A program made the translations under genes and the position numbers. 31,731 nt of DNA from Gemmatimonas sp. (GTDB lineage Bacteria > Gemmatimonadota > Gemmatimonadetes > Gemmatimonadales > Gemmatimonadaceae), in assembly GCF_031426495.1 (NCBI RefSeq), contig NZ_JANPLK010000039.1, positions 1-31,731 of the forward strand, written 5' to 3'. The notes below the pieces were generated by a model, which was not told where the DNA came from, made no database searches, and saw nothing but the letters and a program-made list of their open reading frames with translations. Shown here in pieces: positions 1 to 6,553 of this stretch; the stretch's first letter is position 1; every line of letters begins with the position of its first letter.

Positions 1-26
1 TGGTCCACTCGGACCGCGGATCGCAA
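1..26 (+). pseudogene. Fragment of IS3-family transposase (orfB), left flank of IS30 element
   Basis: Read on the plus strand from position 3, the bases encode VHSDRGSQ, the hallmark around the second catalytic Asp of IS3-family OrfB transposases (family knowledge). The frame runs directly into the terminal repeat of the IS30-family element, so the IS3 gene is cut right after the Gln codon. Only eight residues are visible; the rest lies outside the window or is lost. It differs from the copy on the right of the element by synonymous changes, so it is a different IS3 copy. The fragment is very short, so the identification rests on one motif and on the matching motif at the other side. Confidence 0.6.
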
Positions 27-54
27 GGCGGATTCAATCGGTCGTCGCAACACC
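27..54 (+). repeat. Left terminal inverted repeat of the IS30-family element
   Basis: It begins GGCGGATTCAATCGG and is a perfect reverse complement of 1450-1477 over 28 bp. This is the usual length range for IS30-family ends. Confidence 0.85.
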
Positions 55-66
55 TTCAACTAAGAG

Positions 67-1470
67 GTGTGTATGGGGCGACCCGCAGGATGGATGAAGG
101 AATTGACCGGGAGGGAGGCAATGCGCTCTCCGGGGGCTCCCTCGCTCCGGCGCGAAGTCGAGCGTCAATTCTGGGCACAGATTGCGACGGGAATCACCAG
201 CGAGAAGGCCGCCGAAGCGGTTGGTGTGTCGCCGGTGGTCGGCACTCGCTGGTTCCGGCATCGCGGAGGTATGCCCTTGATGATGGCGAAACCGATTTGT
301 GGCCGGTATCTGTCATTCGCAGAGCGAGAAGAGATCGGGCTGCTGCGCGCACAAGAGGTCGGAGTGCGGGAAATCGCTCGTCGCATTGGTCGAAGCCCGT
401 CAACGATCTCGAGGGAGTTGAAACGCAACGCGGCCACTCGCGGCGGCAAGCTGGAGTATCGAGCGTCCGTCGCGCATTGGAAGTCCGATCTCGTAGCCAA
501 ACGGCCCAAGCCAGCCAAGCTGGTGACGAACCCCCGGCTGCGCGATTATGTCCAGCAGCACTTGGAGGGGACGATCCACGATGCACGTGGACGCGTGGTC
601 GACGGCCCTCGACAAGCCCCGTTCATCGGTCGGAACAAGCCACACCGCGGTGACCGCCGATGGGTGAATGGCTGGTCACCGGAGCAGATTGCCAACCGCC
701 TTCGGGTGGACTTCCCGGATGATCCGTCGATGCGCATTTCCCACGAAGCGATCTACCAAGCGCTCTACATTCAAGGGCGGGGTGCCCTCAAGCGAGAGCT
801 GGTCAGTTACCTGCGCACCGGGCGCGCGCTGCGCACGCCACGCGCTAGGTCCCAGGCCAAAGCCTGGGCCCATGTGAGTGACGAGGTGATGATCGCCAGC
901 CGCCCTGCCGAGGCAGACGATCGCGCGGTGCCGGGGCACTGGGAGGGGGACTTGATTATCGGCCTCGACCGGTCGGCCATCGGGACGCTGGTCGAACGGT
1001 CAAGCCGCTTCACGATGCTGGTGCACCTGCCGCGCGAGACCGGCTATGGACTGAAGCCCCGGACGAAGACTGGTCCAGCGCTGGGAGGTTACGGAGCCAT
1101 CACCATGGCCAACGCGCTCACGCGAACAGTGACCAAGCTCCCGAGCCATTTATGGCAGTCACTCACGTGGGATCGTGGCAAGGAACTGTCCGATCATGCG
1201 CGCTTCTCGATCGAGTCCGGTGTGAAGGTCTTCTTTGCGGACCCGCATAGTCCGTGGCAACGCGGCACCAACGAGAACACGAACGGGCTGCTCCGCCAAT
1301 ACTTCCCCAAGGGCACGGATCTGTCTCGATGGAGTGAGCAAGAGCTGCAAGCCGTCGCACTGGCTTTCAACAATAGGCCGCGCAAAACGTTAGGATGGAA
1401 GACGCCGGCAGAGGCGCTGAACGACCATCTAAAATCTGTCGCACAACCCGGTGTTGCGACGACCGATTGA
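67..1470 (+). CDS. IS30-family transposase
   Basis: DDE transposase that cuts and joins the ends of its element. At about 467 residues it is longer than classical IS30 transposases because of an extra N-terminal segment (about residues 25-65, helix-turn-helix-like). A second HTH of IS30 type follows at about 80-125 (REIARRIGRSPSTISRELKR). The catalytic core is visible: HWEGDLI (Asp295), SLTWDRG (Asp369) and PWQRGTNENTNG (Glu403). All three acidic residues are present and the frame is open, so it may be active. The start is either GTG at 67 or ATG at 73. The last residues (GVATTD) are encoded inside the right inverted repeat, so the end of the protein and the end of the DNA element share sequence. 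Confidence 0.93.
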   Translation: MCMGRPAGWMKELTGREAMRSPGAPSLRREVERQFWAQIATGITSEKAAEAVGVSPVVGTRWFRHRGGMPLMMAKPICGRYLSFAEREEIGLLRAQEVGVREIARRIGRSPSTISRELKRNAATRGGKLEYRASVAHWKSDLVAKRPKPAKLVTNPRLRDYVQQHLEGTIHDARGRVVDGPRQAPFIGRNKPHRGDRRWVNGWSPEQIANRLRVDFPDDPSMRISHEAIYQALYIQGRGALKRELVSYLRTGRALRTPRARSQAKAWAHVSDEVMIASRPAEADDRAVPGHWEGDLIIGLDRSAIGTLVERSSRFTMLVHLPRETGYGLKPRTKTGPALGGYGAITMANALTRTVTKLPSHLWQSLTWDRGKELSDHARFSIESGVKVFFADPHSPWQRGTNENTNGLLRQYFPKGTDLSRWSEQELQAVALAFNNRPRKTLGWKTPAEALNDHLKSVAQPGVATTD

Positions 1471-1477
1471 ATCCGCC
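1450..1477 (-). repeat. Right terminal inverted repeat of the IS30-family element
   Basis: Perfect 28-bp inverted copy of 27-54. It contains the last codons and the TGA stop (1468-1470) of the transposase. Confidence 0.85.
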
Positions 1478-2071
1478 CTGGCTGCCCTGATCGGAATGCG
1501 CGAGATCACTGGGCGGTACGCCACGGCGCCACACGGCCATCATCAGCGCATCGGTCACCAGCTGCGCGGTCATCGTCTCCTGCATGGACCAGCCGACCGC
1601 GCGCCGCGAATAGAGATCGAGCACGACGGCAACATAGAGCCACCCCTCGGTGGTCCACAAATACGTGAAGTCTGCGACCCACTTCTGATTGGGCGCCGTC
1701 GCCGTGAAATCGCGATCCAGCAGATTCGGCGCAATCGCGTGCGGCGATCGCACGCCGTGATCGGCCGGCAATGCCCGTCGACGAGGACGCGCGCGCAGCC
1801 CCTGCGTGCGCATGACGCGCTCGACCTGGTGCAAGCCCACCACGAAACCGTCCTCGCGCACATCGCGCCAGAGGCGCCGTGCCCCGTACGTCCGATCGCT
1901 CAGGAGGAAGCGCCGATGCAGCGCTACCGCCAACGCGGCATCCGCCCTCGCCCGAGCGCTCTCGGGGCGTACGGTCCGTGCGTAGAACCCACTCGCTGAC
2001 ACACCGAGCATGTCACACAGCATCGCCACTGGCCACGTCCCTCGATGCTTCGCCACAAAGTCGAACTTCAC
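1478..2071 (-). pseudogene. IS3-family transposase OrfB, 3' end lost
   Basis: OrfB carries the DDE integrase core of IS3-family elements. Visible parts are the HTH_21-like N-terminus (about residues 10-80), the first catalytic Asp in WVADFTYL followed by VVLDLYSRRAVGW, and the second Asp in AHSDQGSQ. The third-motif Glu is absent because the frame passes into the right repeat of the IS30-family element. The open frame continues to 1367 but encodes only IS30-derived residues there. It overlaps orfA in the -1 frame, as expected if OrfAB is made by frameshifting at the A7 run at 2101-2107. The nominal start is GTG at 2071. Confidence 0.85.
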
Positions 2072-2364
2072 ATCGACTCCCTGGCAAAGTAGGCCGCGGC
2101 TTTTTTTAGGATGTCGCGCTCCATCCGCAACGTCGTCACCTCTTTGCGCAGTCGCGTCAGCTCGGCCTGCTCCGACTTGGCACTCTGGCGTCCCGTCGCG
2201 GCTGCAGCAGCATCACTCGTCACCGTCCGCATCCAGGTCCGGAGCAGATTGACATGAATCGAGAGATCGCGCGCCGCCTGCGCCATTGAGACCCCGCGCA
2301 CCGTCACCAACCGGACGGCCTCCTGCTTAAATTCTTCGCTGAACTTGCGCCGTGCTTTGGCCAT
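2068..2364 (-). CDS. IS3-family transposase OrfA (HTH/leucine-zipper subunit)
   Basis: 98-residue protein that binds the element ends. Its HTH_Tnp_1-type domain (KFSEEFKQEAVRLV at residues 8-21, then MAQAARDLSIHVNLLRTW) is followed by a heptad-like coiled coil (ELTRLRKEVTTLRMERDILKKA) for dimer formation. The start ATG at 2364 has a purine-rich GGGAGGTAGG just upstream. The gene is intact, but its partner orfB is truncated, so the protein is probably only a relic or a possible trans inhibitor of related IS3 copies (inference). Confidence 0.9.
   Translation of the reverse strand: MAKARRKFSEEFKQEAVRLVTVRGVSMAQAARDLSIHVNLLRTWMRTVTSDAAAAATGRQSAKSEQAELTRLRKEVTTLRMERDILKKAAAYFARESM
2101..2107 (-). 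promoter_or_regulatory. A7 slippery site for -1 frameshift (OrfA to OrfAB)
   Basis: On the minus strand the orfA codons cta-aaa-aaa-gcc contain seven A residues. The downstream orfB frame is -1 relative to orfA and stays open across this point. This is the standard IS3-family arrangement for making the fused transposase. A stimulatory structure downstream was not resolved. Confidence 0.7.
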
Positions 2365-2423
2365 GACCTACCTCCCACTCCGTATGTACACCTAAGAAAG
2401 GTGTCTACGGAACCCGGGACAGC

Positions 2424-2747
2424 TCAGTTCGAGACTGCAAGAGTATCTTTGCAGAGCTTACTCAGGAGGCTTAGAAGCGTCGTCTTTCCGCAGCGCTTCT
2501 CAGGGGAGAGCACAGCAAGAATGGGCGAGATTTGGAACGCGTCGTCCGCAAAGGTAAACGCAGCGAAGAGCGCGACGGCCACCGCCTCTTCATGGGACAG
2601 AACGACGTGCCTTTTAAGCGCAGCGTAGGTATCCATAAGGATCTCCGATCCCGATACCGGTCCCGCGCAGGGCGTCGTGTTCTCTATCGGGGAAGCGCCC
2701 CTTTTTGATTGTGACTCTGATTGCTCAGTGCCGTTTGCTTTTGTCAA
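2424..2747 (-). pseudogene. DUF3631/primase-associated ATPase, cut off by IS3 insertion
   Basis: The C-terminal half, HVVLSHEEAVAVALFAAF then ISPILAVLSPEKRCGKTTLL, matches the N-terminal part and Walker A motif (EKRCGKTT) of DUF3631-type proteins found in phage- and plasmid-derived primase/helicase genes (family recognition by eye). The protein stops right after LAVSN, where the family normally continues. The TGA stop is made of the first three bases of the IS3 end, so the rest of the gene is missing. The first codon here is TTG at 2747. The frame stays open upstream to about 2905, so the true start is unknown. Walker B and the remainder are absent, and the product cannot be functional. Confidence 0.68.
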
Positions 2748-2960
2748 CTGGTGGTCCCTCGGTGCTAACCGATTCCCGGCGATGACAGGTTGGCTCGATG
2801 AGGCAACACTGAAAAATTGTCCCGGCGAACAACGTTCAAAAGTGTACCTCTGAACCGTTGTGCTTCGAGACAGAATCGCCGAGGCCCGTTCCCAGCCGTT
2901 CTGTCAGAGGATGGCGCTAGTTCTCACTATTGCGCATCCGGCTGACTTCCGGACACTCTT
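2748..2960. other. Intergenic stretch, no firm gene
   Basis: The minus-strand frame of the truncated ATPase stays open to about 2905, but nothing recognisable is encoded there. No RNA gene or convincing promoter was seen. Confidence 0.4.
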
Positions 2961-3543
2961 CTATCGTCGGTGAGGTCGGTGAGGCAGTGAGAACCGGCGG
3001 CACTTCTGGCGGGTGTGCAGGTTCAGGTTTTCGATGTAACTGGTCGTGGCGTCGTCCATGTTCGGCTTGCCCATGACCTTGATTCTGGCTACGGCCTTGA
3101 CCTTCGCCGGTCCATACCGGCGCATCGACTCTTTGTCAGAATTCTCGTACTCCTTAATGACCTTGGCGTAGTCTGCGCGCCGCTGCGTCCTCGACAACAG
3201 CGTAGGTGTTCTCCCACGAGCGCTCGCCGCACAGATACGAAATCACCAGCTTCGACTCGGACGCGAGCGCGACAAACGTCTAGACATCGCCGAATTCTTC
3301 GTTCTTTGAGCGGCCACGGTGCGCGTCGACGAATGACCATTGCTCATCGAATTCTTGGCGTGGCGCACGAACGCCGACGACGCGAAAGTCGTGGTAGAAG
3401 GCCGCAAAGTCGCCAACGCCGCCCAGCAAACGAAGTACCGTAGTCTTGGCTACGCCGGTAGCGCGAGCCGTGGGGCTCATGGCCATGCCTTCCGTGAGGC
3501 ATCGAATGATCAACGCTTGGGTAGCCGCGCTCGTCTTGTTCAT
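2961..3543 (-). pseudogene. Degenerate IS1-like family transposase
   Basis: Two open pieces belong to one gene. The first (3543-3280) has an N-terminal HTH region (ARATGVAKTTVLRLLGGVGD) and EFDEQWSFVDAHRG, matching the DE-W-SF block of IS1-like transposases. After GDV a TAG stop replaces the family's usual Trp codon, and translation in frame continues as TFVALASESKLVISYLCGERS. A frameshift near 3190 then leads to the C-terminal piece (3197-2961) with PNMDDATTSYIENLNLHTRQ, matching the family block TSYVERQNL. The extreme C-terminus is shifted again (RRFSLPHRPHRR instead of RRFxRLTxxF). At least three lesions make it a clear pseudogene. Terminal repeats were not found. Confidence 0.75.
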
Positions 3544-3552
3544 GGAAAGAGT

Positions 3553-3638
3553 ATGCTAACCCCTTAGCAGTCTGTCCATGCTAACCAGTAAGCATCTTGC
3601 GCGAATCGCTTTCGTGTGCCATACTAACCCGTAAGCAT
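3553..3638. promoter_or_regulatory. Three 18-bp palindromic operator-like sites
   Basis: ATGCTAACCCCTTAGCAG (3553-3570), ATGCTAACCAGTAAGCAT (3578-3595) and ATACTAACCCGTAAGCAT (3621-3638) share the pattern ATGCTAACCnGTAAGCAT. Each is an imperfect inverted repeat (ATGCTnAC..., ...TnAGCAT). Start-to-start distances are 25 and 43 bp. They fill the gap between the divergent IS1-like pseudogene and the P63C gene. The third site contains TACTAA, which could be part of a -10 element. Repeated dyads of this size in a divergent intergenic gap are typical of repressor binding sites. The regulator is unknown. Confidence 0.6.
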
Positions 3639-3658
3639 TCCATTAACCACGAGGACCG

Positions 3659-4657
3659 ATGTCAGACGACGCGAAGAAGTTCGGTGCGATGGGCGGGAAG
3701 AAGAGTGCGGCGAACATGTCAAAGAAGGCGCTCAAGGAGCGCGCTCAAAAGGCGTCTCAGGCGAGGTGGCAGAAGGGTATCCCAACGGCCCAATACGGAT
3801 CCCCCGACCGCCCACTGCGCATTGGGGACTTGGAAATTCCATGCTACGTGCTTGACGATCAGCGGCGCGTACTGATCCAACGCGGCATGATGACAGCGCT
3901 CGACATCAAGCAGGGAACGGCGACCCGTGGCGCTGGTGATCGGCTGTCAAAATTCATTGGCACCAAAGCACTTAGTAGCTTCGTCTCTCCTGAATTGGGT
4001 CAGATGATCACCAACCCGATTGTCTTTCAGGTCGGGGGTGCGACAGCGTACGGATATGAGGCCACGATCCTAGCGGACATCTGTGACGCCGTCTTGGCTG
4101 CGCGGAAGGCGGGTGCGCTCAACTACCAGCAAGATCACATCGCAGAACAATGCGAACTGCTGGTTCGTGCGTTCGCTAGGGTTGGGATCGTAGCGCTCGT
4201 GGACGAGGCGACTGGATTCCAAGCAGAGCGCTCTCGCGACGCCTTGGCGAAGATCCTTGAGTCATTCGTCCAGAAGGAACTGCGCAAATGGGTGCGCACC
4301 TTTCCGCCACAGTACTACGAGCAGCTTTGCCGACTGCGGGATGTCGCCTACCCTCCCCCAAGCATGAAACTCCCTCAGTATTTCGGGATTCTGACGAACA
4401 GCATTGTGTACGACCGCCTTGCACCGGGTGTGAAGGATGAGCTGAAGCGCATCACGCCTCGCACCGAGTCGGGGAAGCTCAAGGACAAGATGTTCCAGAG
4501 ACTCACGGATGACGTCGGCAATCCGAAGCTGTTGGAGCACTTGGCATCAGTTGTCGCGCTGATGAAGATCTCGCCCGACTACGAAACATTCGAGCTGCAT
4601 CTGAATAAGGCGTTGCCCAAGTGGAGCGACACGCTCCAGTTGGCGCTTGACGACTAG
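3659..4657 (+). CDS. P63C-domain protein
   Basis: 332-residue soluble protein; no signal peptide or membrane segment. The N-terminus (residues 7-38, GAMGGKKSAANMSKKALKER then ASQARW) is basic and resembles the GG-KKG-KAR...RW tails of small island- and phage-encoded proteins. From about residue 50 it follows the layout of proteins with the P63C domain (PF10546): LVDEATGFQ at 180-188, then AKILESFVQKELRKWVRTFP and the NSIVYDRLAPGVKDELK block at about 247-264. The biochemical role of P63C proteins is not established. The start ATG has GAGGA about 5 bases upstream. It is the only intact plus-strand non-transposase gene, and is preceded by three operator-like palindromes, so it is probably autoregulated or repressed (inference). 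Confidence 0.82.
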   Translation: MSDDAKKFGAMGGKKSAANMSKKALKERAQKASQARWQKGIPTAQYGSPDRPLRIGDLEIPCYVLDDQRRVLIQRGMMTALDIKQGTATRGAGDRLSKFIGTKALSSFVSPELGQMITNPIVFQVGGATAYGYEATILADICDAVLAARKAGALNYQQDHIAEQCELLVRAFARVGIVALVDEATGFQAERSRDALAKILESFVQKELRKWVRTFPPQYYEQLCRLRDVAYPPPSMKLPQYFGILTNSIVYDRLAPGVKDELKRITPRTESGKLKDKMFQRLTDDVGNPKLLEHLASVVALMKISPDYETFELHLNKALPKWSDTLQLALDD

Positions 4658-4796
4658 GAACGCTTTGGGTCGTCGCCTCGCTTTGGCGGCGACGGCGGCT
4701 ATCTGTAATGCGCTTCACGACATCGAATGCTGCGAAGTTCGGATCAGCAGCTCGCTTCCTAGGCGGCTGTTTCTTTGGGGTCTTCTTCGCGGTCAT
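4503..4796 (-). CDS. Small Lys/Arg-rich protein, uncertain and probably truncated
   Basis: From the ATG at 4796 the minus strand encodes MTAKKTPKKQPPRKR followed by AADPNFAAFDVVKRITD. That segment resembles the N-terminus of small hypothetical proteins on bacterial islands, which usually continue into a GRLGG-KGGKAR...RW tail. Here that tail is missing. After about residue 33 the frame enters the hairpin downstream of the P63C gene, then the antisense of that gene's 3' end, and the composition no longer looks coding. Only 4796 to about 4690 is plausible as original coding sequence. No good ribosome binding site was seen. It may be a remnant rather than a gene. Confidence 0.35.
   Translation of the reverse strand: MTAKKTPKKQPPRKRAADPNFAAFDVVKRITDSRRRRQSEATTQSVPSRQAPTGACRSTWATPYSDAARMFRSRARSSSARQLMPSAPTASDCRRHP
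4669..4693 (+). terminator. Hairpin downstream of the P63C gene
   Basis: GTCGTCGCC pairs with GGCGGCGAC (one G-T pair) around a 7-base loop, starting 11 bases after the P63C stop codon. There is no T run, so factor-independent termination is uncertain. Confidence 0.4.
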
Positions 4797-5001
4797 GATT
4801 CTAAATGGCGCACCATAGGCTCGTTGCTCTGTAACACCTGAAACGCTACCAGTGCCAACGGGACGATCGCAAACCGGCAAAAGCGCCCCGACCTGTGCCG
4901 CCCTCCGGGTCCCGGCACACAAGACGTAAAGAACAAGTCGAGGTCAGCCGAAGTTGTTGAGAAGGCGCGCGATGCTTCACCCCATACGCTTCCGCGTTCG
5001 T

Positions 5002-5337
5002 TCAGGTTGGAAAGTCGAGCACTGACACGCCGACGTTTGCGTTCTCCAAGCGATGGATCACAACGTTTTTCCGGTGATTGGAAGCGAGAAGCCTCGCCAC
5101 GTCAACGCTCTGCATGAACGCAACCAGCGCATCGGGAGTGACGTCTTCCAAGACAGTTCTAGTCACACGCAGCGTCCGAGGCTGCTCAGGAGCACTAGGC
5201 TCGTGACGCCAAGCAAATACGTCGAAATCGACAACAAACCGGTCGGTCACCGGCCATTCTCGCGCCGAAAACCACGAGGAGATGGCTTCGTCGTGGACCG
5301 AAAACTCGGGGAATCCTTCGGCCATTCTTAAGGGCAT
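5002..5337 (-). CDS. Hypothetical protein
   Basis: 111-residue protein with no signal peptide or membrane helix. The start ATG at 5337 has ACGGAG about 6 bases upstream, which supports real translation. The sequence has an alternating hydrophobic pattern in its middle (FVVDFDVFAWRHEPS, then RTLRVTRTVLEDVTPDAL), suggesting a beta-rich front half and a helical back half (inference). No family was recognised. It follows the 236-residue membrane protein on the same strand after 180 bases, so the two could be co-transcribed but need not be. Confidence 0.6.
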   Translation of the reverse strand: MPLRMAEGFPEFSVHDEAISSWFSAREWPVTDRFVVDFDVFAWRHEPSAPEQPRTLRVTRTVLEDVTPDALVAFMQSVDVARLLASNHRKNVVIHRLENANVGVSVLDFPT

Positions 5338-5385
5338 GTCAGGCTCCGTTTTGCTCTGCTGTTCATGCGAGGGGATCTGTTAATA

Positions 5386-5400
5386 CTCGGATTTTCCGAG
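5386..5400. terminator. Small hairpin between two hypothetical genes
   Basis: CTCGGA-TTT-TCCGAG is a 6-bp perfect stem between the 236-residue and 111-residue genes. It could be a weak terminator or processing site. A separate 10-bp palindrome CACGATCGTG lies at 5474-5483. Neither has supporting context. Confidence 0.25.
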
Positions 5401-5517
5401 AGCTCAATCTGAAGCTATTCCACTGGAGGCTCAGATAACGCTCCGGCTCCTCGTCGAACCGTTTTGGAGCATACACGATCGTGCACTACAAGCTTTGCCG
5501 TAGTAGGTGCACACCTT

Positions 5518-6228
5518 CTAACCAACTCCTGCGACTTCCTTTTCCAACGTCGGAAGCGTCTCGCCGCGATCGAAATACCCTATGATAGCCATCGCAACAT
5601 CCAGCTGGCGCATTTTCGATCTATCGGCATTCCAAGACAGCAAGAACGTCAGCGGCCGTGGATACTGAGCGATTGCCTCGGGCAGATAATGGCCCGTTCT
5701 CATGCCACCGATTCCGCAGGCAATCAACTCGCCAAATAGGGATTGCAGGGTCTGGCGATCTGCGCCGAAGCGCTGCATCACGGCGTGTATTTCCGGGCGC
5801 CGAAGCGCGTAATCAATAGCGGCCGATTTCAACGCACTCTTCTTCTCAGCGTTCCCCATCGCGGTCTGGATGTCCTGTCCCGGCACCCCGCCCAAACCTT
5901 CGATGGCGCGGTAGATACGCCGAAGCTGAGAAGGCGGTCTACCAACCCAGCTCTCAAACGGGCCTTGCGACCCCATTCGCAACAGCCAAATCGCGACTCG
6001 CGGTCCGAGTATGCCTGCCAGTGGTCGAACAACAGCCAGCCAAACTCCTACCATGAGAAGAGCTGGCTTCCACTGTCCCATCGTCAGTGGTGCAATGAAA
6101 CAGCCGACTATCAGCAGTCGGATAAAGAATCCGTTCTGGACGGATTTCGTGCCGCGAAGATAGTCATTAGTTCGCGCCGCGAGGGTTGCCGCAATCAACA
6201 TCGAGTAAAGCCCAATCATCCCTCTCAC
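5518..6228 (-). CDS. Hypothetical membrane protein
   Basis: About 236 residues. The N-terminal third has two to three hydrophobic segments (about 2-18, FFIRLLIVGCFIAPLTM at about 34-50, and ALLMVGVWLAVVRPLAGILG at about 55-75), followed by a soluble, mostly helical C-terminal domain of about 150 residues. That domain contains QRFGADRQTLQSLFGELIAC and ends in TLPTLEKEVAGVG. No family was recognised. The start is GTG at 6228, with GGAG 6 bases upstream; ATG at 6219 is the alternative. It is the last gene before the broken tRNA, so it belongs to the accessory side of the border (inference). Confidence 0.6.
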   Translation of the reverse strand: MRGMIGLYSMLIAATLAARTNDYLRGTKSVQNGFFIRLLIVGCFIAPLTMGQWKPALLMVGVWLAVVRPLAGILGPRVAIWLLRMGSQGPFESWVGRPPSQLRRIYRAIEGLGGVPGQDIQTAMGNAEKKSALKSAAIDYALRRPEIHAVMQRFGADRQTLQSLFGELIACGIGGMRTGHYLPEAIAQYPRPLTFLLSWNADRSKMRQLDVAMAIIGYFDRGETLPTLEKEVAGVG

Positions 6229-6502
6229 TCTATTCTCCGGTGCCGATGGGAAATAGCAGCTCTGCTGTTGGCTAGACTAAGCTGTTGCCGGAAGGCCGCC
6301 GCAAATTGACGTACTTCGCTAATAGCTGAAGGAATCGCGCTTATTACGAGTGCAGGTCCTTGTTTCAGACGCTTCGGTGTGTCGGAACCTGTGCCGAGCA
6401 TTGGGTCGCATTCGAGTGCAGCGAATCGTGTCAGCGCCCGGCTCGTTTCGCGCTAAGATGCTACCCGTCAATACCTTAGGCGCTCACAAGCGAACTCGAA
6501 TC
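6229..6502. other. Gene-free stretch beside the tRNA fragment
   Basis: About 270 bases with no credible ORF on either strand. The minus-strand sequence following the tRNA half does not complete a T-arm or acceptor stem and contains no recognised group I intron core. This is where an integration or deletion junction would lie. Confidence 0.45.
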
Positions 6503-6545
6503 AAGTTTAGGAAACTTCCGCTCTATCCAACTGAGCTACGGGGAC
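6503..6545 (-). tRNA. Partial tRNA-Arg(CCU), 5' half only
   Basis: Starting at 6545 on the minus strand: acceptor strand GTCCCCG, TA, D-stem GCTC/GAGC around the canonical D-loop AGTTGGATA, then an anticodon arm with loop TTCCTAA and anticodon CCT. The anticodon stem has four pairs and then a G-G mismatch at 27-43, which is where tRNA-like sequence ends. No T-arm or CGGGGAC acceptor strand follows within the next 250 bases. The gene is therefore incomplete as it stands. Replacement or loss of the 3' half by an integrated element is the simplest reading. A cryptic arrangement cannot be excluded without a covariance-model search. Confidence 0.6.
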
Positions 6546-6553
6546 GGAACCGT

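Larger units (their letters stand above)
27..1477 (+). mobile_element. IS30-family insertion sequence, apparently complete
   Basis: About 1.45 kb bounded by a perfect 28-bp inverted repeat (27-54 and 1450-1477) and filled by one transposase ORF. The stop codon of that ORF lies inside the right repeat. Both outer borders abut IS3-family HSDxGSQ codons that point inward. No direct repeat of the target can be assigned, because the two flanks come from two different IS3 copies in inverted orientation. The exact ends are uncertain by 1-3 bp, since the GG at each border could belong to the target. Confidence 0.85.
1478..2426 (-). mobile_element. Truncated IS3-family insertion sequence
   Basis: It carries orfA (2364-2068) and the front part of orfB (2071-1478). 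The orfA-side end is placed at 2426, because there the minus strand starts TGAGCTGTCCCGGG, opening with the TG typical of IS3-family ends, exactly where the interrupted ATPase gene stops. The other end is missing: orfB is broken by the IS30-family element after the HSDQGSQ codons. The element therefore lacks its third catalytic residue and one terminal repeat and cannot move on its own. Confidence 0.82.

Noticed and set aside
2815..2852. Possible end of another IS (GTCCCGGCGAACAACGTT followed by CAAAAGTGTACC)
   Set aside because: It vaguely recalls IS21-type ends, but there is no matching inverted copy and no transposase of that family nearby.
5385..5500. CRISPR-like or repeat structure near the small palindromes
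   Set aside because: Only single short dyads are present, with no direct repeats or regular spacers.
6260..6545. Group I intron in tRNA-Arg(CCU), as known in Agrobacterium
   Set aside because: No GACTAnAnGG-like R or ATAGTCC-like S core and no 3' exon completing the tRNA were found in the following 250 bases.
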